DNA of 7,554 nucleotides from Oscillospiraceae bacterium (GTDB lineage: Bacteria > Bacillota > Clostridia > Oscillospirales > Oscillospiraceae). The DNA is taken from NCBI GenBank assembly GCA_017620315.1, contig JAFZQQ010000414.1, forward strand, positions 1 to 7,554, in the 5' to 3' direction. Below the pieces are notes generated by a model. The model was given only the letters and a program-made list of their open reading frames with translations. It was not told where the DNA came from and did no database searches. Made by a program: the position numbers and the translations under genes. Shown here piece after piece: positions 5,272-7,554 of the stretch. The stretch's first letter is position 1; every line of letters starts with the position of its first letter.

Positions 5272-6204
5272 ATGGCAGCTATCTACACCTCCGCCGATCA
5301 GCTTATCGGCAAAACTCCGCTGCTGGAGCTCACGCACATCGAAAAAGAGGACGGACTGGACGCCGTCGTTCTCGCAAAGCTGGAATACCTGAATCCCGCA
5401 GGCAGTGTCAAGGACCGCATTGCCAAGGCGATGATCGACGACGCCGAGGCGTCCGGCAGGCTCAAGCCCGGCGCGACCATAATCGAGCCGACGAGCGGCA
5501 ATACCGGCATAGGCCTTGCCGCGGTCGCGGCGGCGAGGGGATATCGTGTTATCATCGTAATGCCTGAAACGATGTCGGTCGAGCGCCGCCAGCTTATGAA
5601 AGCGTATGGAGCCGAGCTTGTGCTGACCGAAGGCGCGAAGGGCATGAAGGGCGCGATAGCAAAGGCGGAAGAGCTGGCGAAGGAGATAGAGGGAAGCTTT
5701 ATCCCGGGGCAGTTTGTCAACCCGGCAAATCCCAAGGCGCACCGTGAGACCACCGGGCCTGAGATATGGAACGATACCGACGGAAAGGTCGATATCTTTG
5801 TCGCCGGCGTCGGAACGGGCGGAACGCTGACGGGCGTCGGCGAGTATCTCAAGGGGAAGAACCCGAACGTGAGGATCGTTGCGGTAGAGCCGCAGGATTC
5901 GCCGGTGCTGAGCAAGGGGACGGCCGGCTCGCACAAGATCCAGGGCATAGGCGCGGGCTTTGTACCCGATGTGCTGAACACAAAAATATACGATGAGATC
6001 ATTACCGTTGCAAACGAGGACGCCTTTGCGACCGGCAAGCGGATCGGCAAGTCTGAGGGTGTGCTTGTCGGCATCAGCTCGGGCGCCGCGGTGTGGGCCG
6101 CGCTTCAGCTCGCCGGGAGACCGGAGAACAAGGGCAAGACCATCGTGGCGCTGCTTCCGGATACGGGAGACCGTTACCTCTCAACGCCGCTCTTTGCGGA
6201 CTGA
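5272..6204 (+). CDS. cysK: Cysteine synthase (O-acetylserine sulfhydrylase)
   Basis: A 310-aa cytoplasmic PLP enzyme that makes L-cysteine from O-acetyl-L-serine and sulfide, the last step of cysteine synthesis. Length matches CysK. Visible signatures: IGKTPLLEL (12-20); NPAGSVKDR (41-49) with the PLP-binding Lys47; the substrate-binding loop TSGNTG (74-79); [10 protein letters not shown] (97-106); the phosphate-binding GTGGT (181-185); GISSGAA (267-273) with Ser270, which contacts the PLP ring nitrogen; and the C-terminal [10 protein letters not shown] (296-305). CBS-domain extensions and the N-terminal haem region of cystathionine beta-synthase are absent. No cysE or sulfide-supply gene is present in the window, so the partner enzyme is elsewhere. 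Divergent from an Rrf2-family regulator, as in several Firmicutes in which CysK also acts as a regulatory partner of CymR. It is probably monocistronic, given a strong promoter and a terminator close behind. Confidence 0.97.
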   Translation: MAAIYTSADQLIGKTPLLELTHIEKEDGLDAVVLAKLEYLNPAGSVKDRIAKAMIDDAEASGRLKPGATIIEPTSGNTGIGLAAVAAARGYRVIIVMPETMSVERRQLMKAYGAELVLTEGAKGMKGAIAKAEELAKEIEGSFIPGQFVNPANPKAHRETTGPEIWNDTDGKVDIFVAGVGTGGTLTGVGEYLKGKNPNVRIVAVEPQDSPVLSKGTAGSHKIQGIGAGFVPDVLNTKIYDEIITVANEDAFATGKRIGKSEGVLVGISSGAAVWAALQLAGRPENKGKTIVALLPDTGDRYLSTPLFAD

Positions 6205-6231
6205 ACCGCAGAACTTTCTTTGACAATCTCG

Positions 6232-6265
6232 GGAAAAGACCGGATCACCGGCCTTTTCCTTTTTT
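6232..6265 (+). terminator. Intrinsic terminator of cysK
   Basis: GGAAAAG (6232-6238) pairs with CTTTTCC (6253-6259) and CCGG (6240-6243) with CCGG (6248-6251), with one A-C mismatch between the two blocks and an ATCA loop. Six T residues (6260-6265) follow. It lies 27 bp after the cysK stop. Confidence 0.88.
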
Positions 6266-6297
6266 AAATACCGCGAAACTGCCGCGAGTTTTTGCGA

Positions 6298-6326
6298 TTG
6301 CAGTTTGAAGGATGATATGATATAAT
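6298..6326 (+). promoter_or_regulatory. Promoter of the prsW-like gene
   Basis: TTGCAG (6298-6303) and a perfect TATAAT (6321-6326) are 17 bp apart, with a TG two bases before the -10 box (extended -10 form). The predicted start near 6333 leaves a leader of about 87 nt. The leader holds two short GC hairpins: GCGG (6356-6359) with CCGC (6366-6369), and CGCCG (6377-6381) with CGGCG (6390-6394). Neither is followed by a T-run. Confidence 0.75.
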
Positions 6327-6419
6327 TTCCGAACAACACTTGTAGCGTCAGTGGGGCGGAATACACCGCACGGGCTCGCCGCAGCTTTTCGGCGGGAAAT
6401 GATTAAAGAGGTTAAAAAA

Positions 6420-7103
6420 ATGCTTATTCTGTTGGCGGTCCTTCCGGGGATAGTTCTTTTCTACATCGTCTGGAAGCATGACAAAATTGAAAAGGAGCCG
6501 GGCTCGCTGCTGCTGCGCCTTTTCATCTTAGGCGCGCTGACGACAATCAGCGCGATGCTGATCGGCACGCTTGGCGGATACTTCGTCAAGGATCTCTTTG
6601 AGGAGAACAGCCTTATCTACCTCATTATCGACAACTTCCTGCTCACCGCGCTGGTCGAGGAGGGCGGCAAATACGTCGTGATGAAGAAAACGACATGGCG
6701 GCATCCCGCGTTCAATTATACCTTTGACGCGGTGCTGTACGCCGTTACTGCGTCGCTGGGCTTTGCCGTTGTCGAGAACATCTTCTATGTCATCGACGGG
6801 GACGTTTCGACCGCGCTGATGCGCGCGGTGCTGTCCGTGCCCGGTCACGCTATCGACGGCTTGTTCATGGGGTATTATTACGGCATGGCAAAGGCTGCGG
6901 CGAGCGACGGGGACGCCCGCGCAATGAAAGCCGGGCTAAAAAAGGCGCTCTGGGTGCCTGTGCTGCTGCACGGTTTTTATGACTTCTGCCTGAGCTTTGA
7001 ATCCGAGATCTTTACTATAGTGTTCTTCGCCTTTGAGCTTGTCATTACGGTCATCGCGATCAAGCGGCTCAAAACGGCGTCGCGTACGGACACGCCGGTC
7101 TGA
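6420..7103 (+). CDS. prsW: PrsW-family intramembrane metalloprotease
   Basis: A 227-aa polytopic membrane protein of the PrsW family (family M82), close to the length of B. subtilis PrsW, which makes the first cut in anti-sigma factor RsiW. The start at 6420 is chosen because AAAGAGG (6405-6411) lies 8 nt upstream and a hydrophobic segment begins directly (MLILLAVLPGIVLFYIVW). An upstream GTG frame start at 6351 has no ribosome binding site. Family motifs are all present: EKEPG (24-28); LVEEGGKY (79-85), the EExxK motif with Glu80, Glu81 and Lys84; GFAVVENIFY (114-123) with Glu119-Asn120; PGHAIDGLFMGYYYG (141-155) with His143; and LLHGFYDF (182-189) with His184 and Asp188. Five to seven membrane segments are likely. 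No sigma or anti-sigma gene is next to it; instead it precedes an SLH gene by 30 bp, so a distinct substrate is possible. Family identity is secure; the symbol reflects similarity, not a proven function. Confidence 0.93.
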   Translation: MLILLAVLPGIVLFYIVWKHDKIEKEPGSLLLRLFILGALTTISAMLIGTLGGYFVKDLFEENSLIYLIIDNFLLTALVEEGGKYVVMKKTTWRHPAFNYTFDAVLYAVTASLGFAVVENIFYVIDGDVSTALMRAVLSVPGHAIDGLFMGYYYGMAKAAASDGDARAMKAGLKKALWVPVLLHGFYDFCLSFESEIFTIVFFAFELVITVIAIKRLKTASRTDTPV

Positions 7104-7133
7104 CGGAGCGAACCCGTCGTGGGGAGGAAAAAT

Positions 7134-7554
7134 ATGAAGCATAAAAGCAAAGCGTTATCTATGCTGCTGTCACTCGCGCTGCTGCTTGGCCTGATCCCCG
7201 CGGGCGCGACGGGGGCACGCGCGGTGACGATCGTCGAGCCCGAGCCTGTCGACGGCGACGGCGACAGTACCGGCACATACGATTATGATATCGATGACGT
7301 GTCGGAGGACGACTACTACTACGACGCGGTGCTCTGGGCGCTGGCAAACGAAATCACCAACGGCACGGGAGAGAACACCTTCTCGCCCGGAAACGGCTGC
7401 ACACGCGCTCAGGTGGTGACCTTTCTGCACCGCGCGGCGGGGGAGCCTGAGCCGAAAAGCCTTGACTGCCCGTTTATCGACGTCCCGCCTGGAAGCTGGT
7501 ACTTCAAGGCGGTGCTGTGGGCGGTGGAGCAGGGCATAACCAACGGCACGGGGC
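7134..7554 (+). CDS. Secreted SLH-domain protein, N-terminal part (runs off right edge)
   Basis: The first 140 residues of an exported protein; the frame is open to the right edge. GGGGAGG (7121-7127) lies 6 nt before the ATG at 7134, a strong ribosome binding site. Residues 1-30 (MKHKSK, then ALSMLLSLALLLGLIPAGATGARA) are a signal peptide. An acidic, Asp/Gly/Tyr-rich linker follows (about 33-60), then one full SLH domain (about 56-106, VSEDDYYYDAVLWA, ITNGTGENTFSP, TRAQ) and the beginning of a second (FIDVPPGSWYFKAVLWAVEQGITNGTG). The coding DNA of the two SLH units is repeated at 7326-7370 and 7509-7553, 183 bp (61 codons) apart. The 30-bp gap to the prsW-like gene, with no terminator or promoter in it, indicates co-transcription. 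What follows the SLH domains is outside the window. Confidence 0.92.
   Translation, partial: MKHKSKALSMLLSLALLLGLIPAGATGARAVTIVEPEPVDGDGDSTGTYDYDIDDVSEDDYYYDAVLWALANEITNGTGENTFSPGNGCTRAQVVTFLHRAAGEPEPKSLDCPFIDVPPGSWYFKAVLWAVEQGITNGTG

Noticed and set aside
5119..5934. Long open frames on the minus strand opposite cysK (271 aa, and another at 5298-6074 of 258 aa)
   Set aside because: They lie antisense to a certain cysK gene. Their products are low-complexity (Arg/His-rich or Ser/Pro-rich) with no recognisable domain, as expected from the GC-rich codon bias of the true gene.
6351..6419. N-terminal extension of the PrsW-like protein from a GTG at 6351
   Set aside because: The 23 extra residues are polar and Arg-rich ahead of a first membrane segment, there is no ribosome binding site before 6351, and a good one precedes 6420.

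Overview
The window looks like a chromosomal segment of a GC-rich member of the Clostridia (Firmicutes), plausibly a gut Oscillospirales/Ruminococcaceae-type bacterium. This is an inference from the RpoB N-terminus, AGGAGG-type ribosome binding sites, TTGACA/TATAAT-type promoters, two S-layer homology (SLH) proteins, an Rrf2-type regulator and a PrsW-like membrane protease. No phage, transposon, CRISPR, tRNA or rRNA signal was seen.

Layout. Bases 1-780 (minus) hold the first 260 codons of rpoB, running off the left edge. Bases 781-1193 form a 413-bp divergent intergenic region. It carries a self-contained transcription unit on the plus strand: a sigma-70-like promoter, about 90 nt of RNA with two hairpins, and a strong intrinsic terminator. 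This looks like an undescribed small RNA or leader. A separate promoter then precedes a secreted protein of three SLH domains (1194-1997, plus). A bidirectional terminator separates it from a convergent 787-aa secreted protein (2082-4445, minus) built of Ig-like domains, three copies of a second repeated module, and two C-terminal copper-amine-oxidase-N-like stalk repeats.

Next is an Rrf2-family regulator with a three-cysteine cluster (4646-5080, minus), transcribed divergently from cysK (5272-6204, plus). Both promoters overlap inverted repeats, which suggests the regulator controls itself and cysteine synthesis. A hairpin terminator ends cysK. A new promoter then drives a PrsW-family intramembrane protease (6420-7103, plus), followed 30 bp later by a second SLH protein (7134 to the right edge, partial), probably in the same transcript.

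How the genes relate. The theme apart from rpoB is cell-surface biogenesis (two SLH proteins, one large Ig-like/stalk protein, one membrane protease) plus a compact cysteine-synthesis control module. The least explained elements are the small RNA unit at about 917-1012 and the three-copy module in the large secreted protein.
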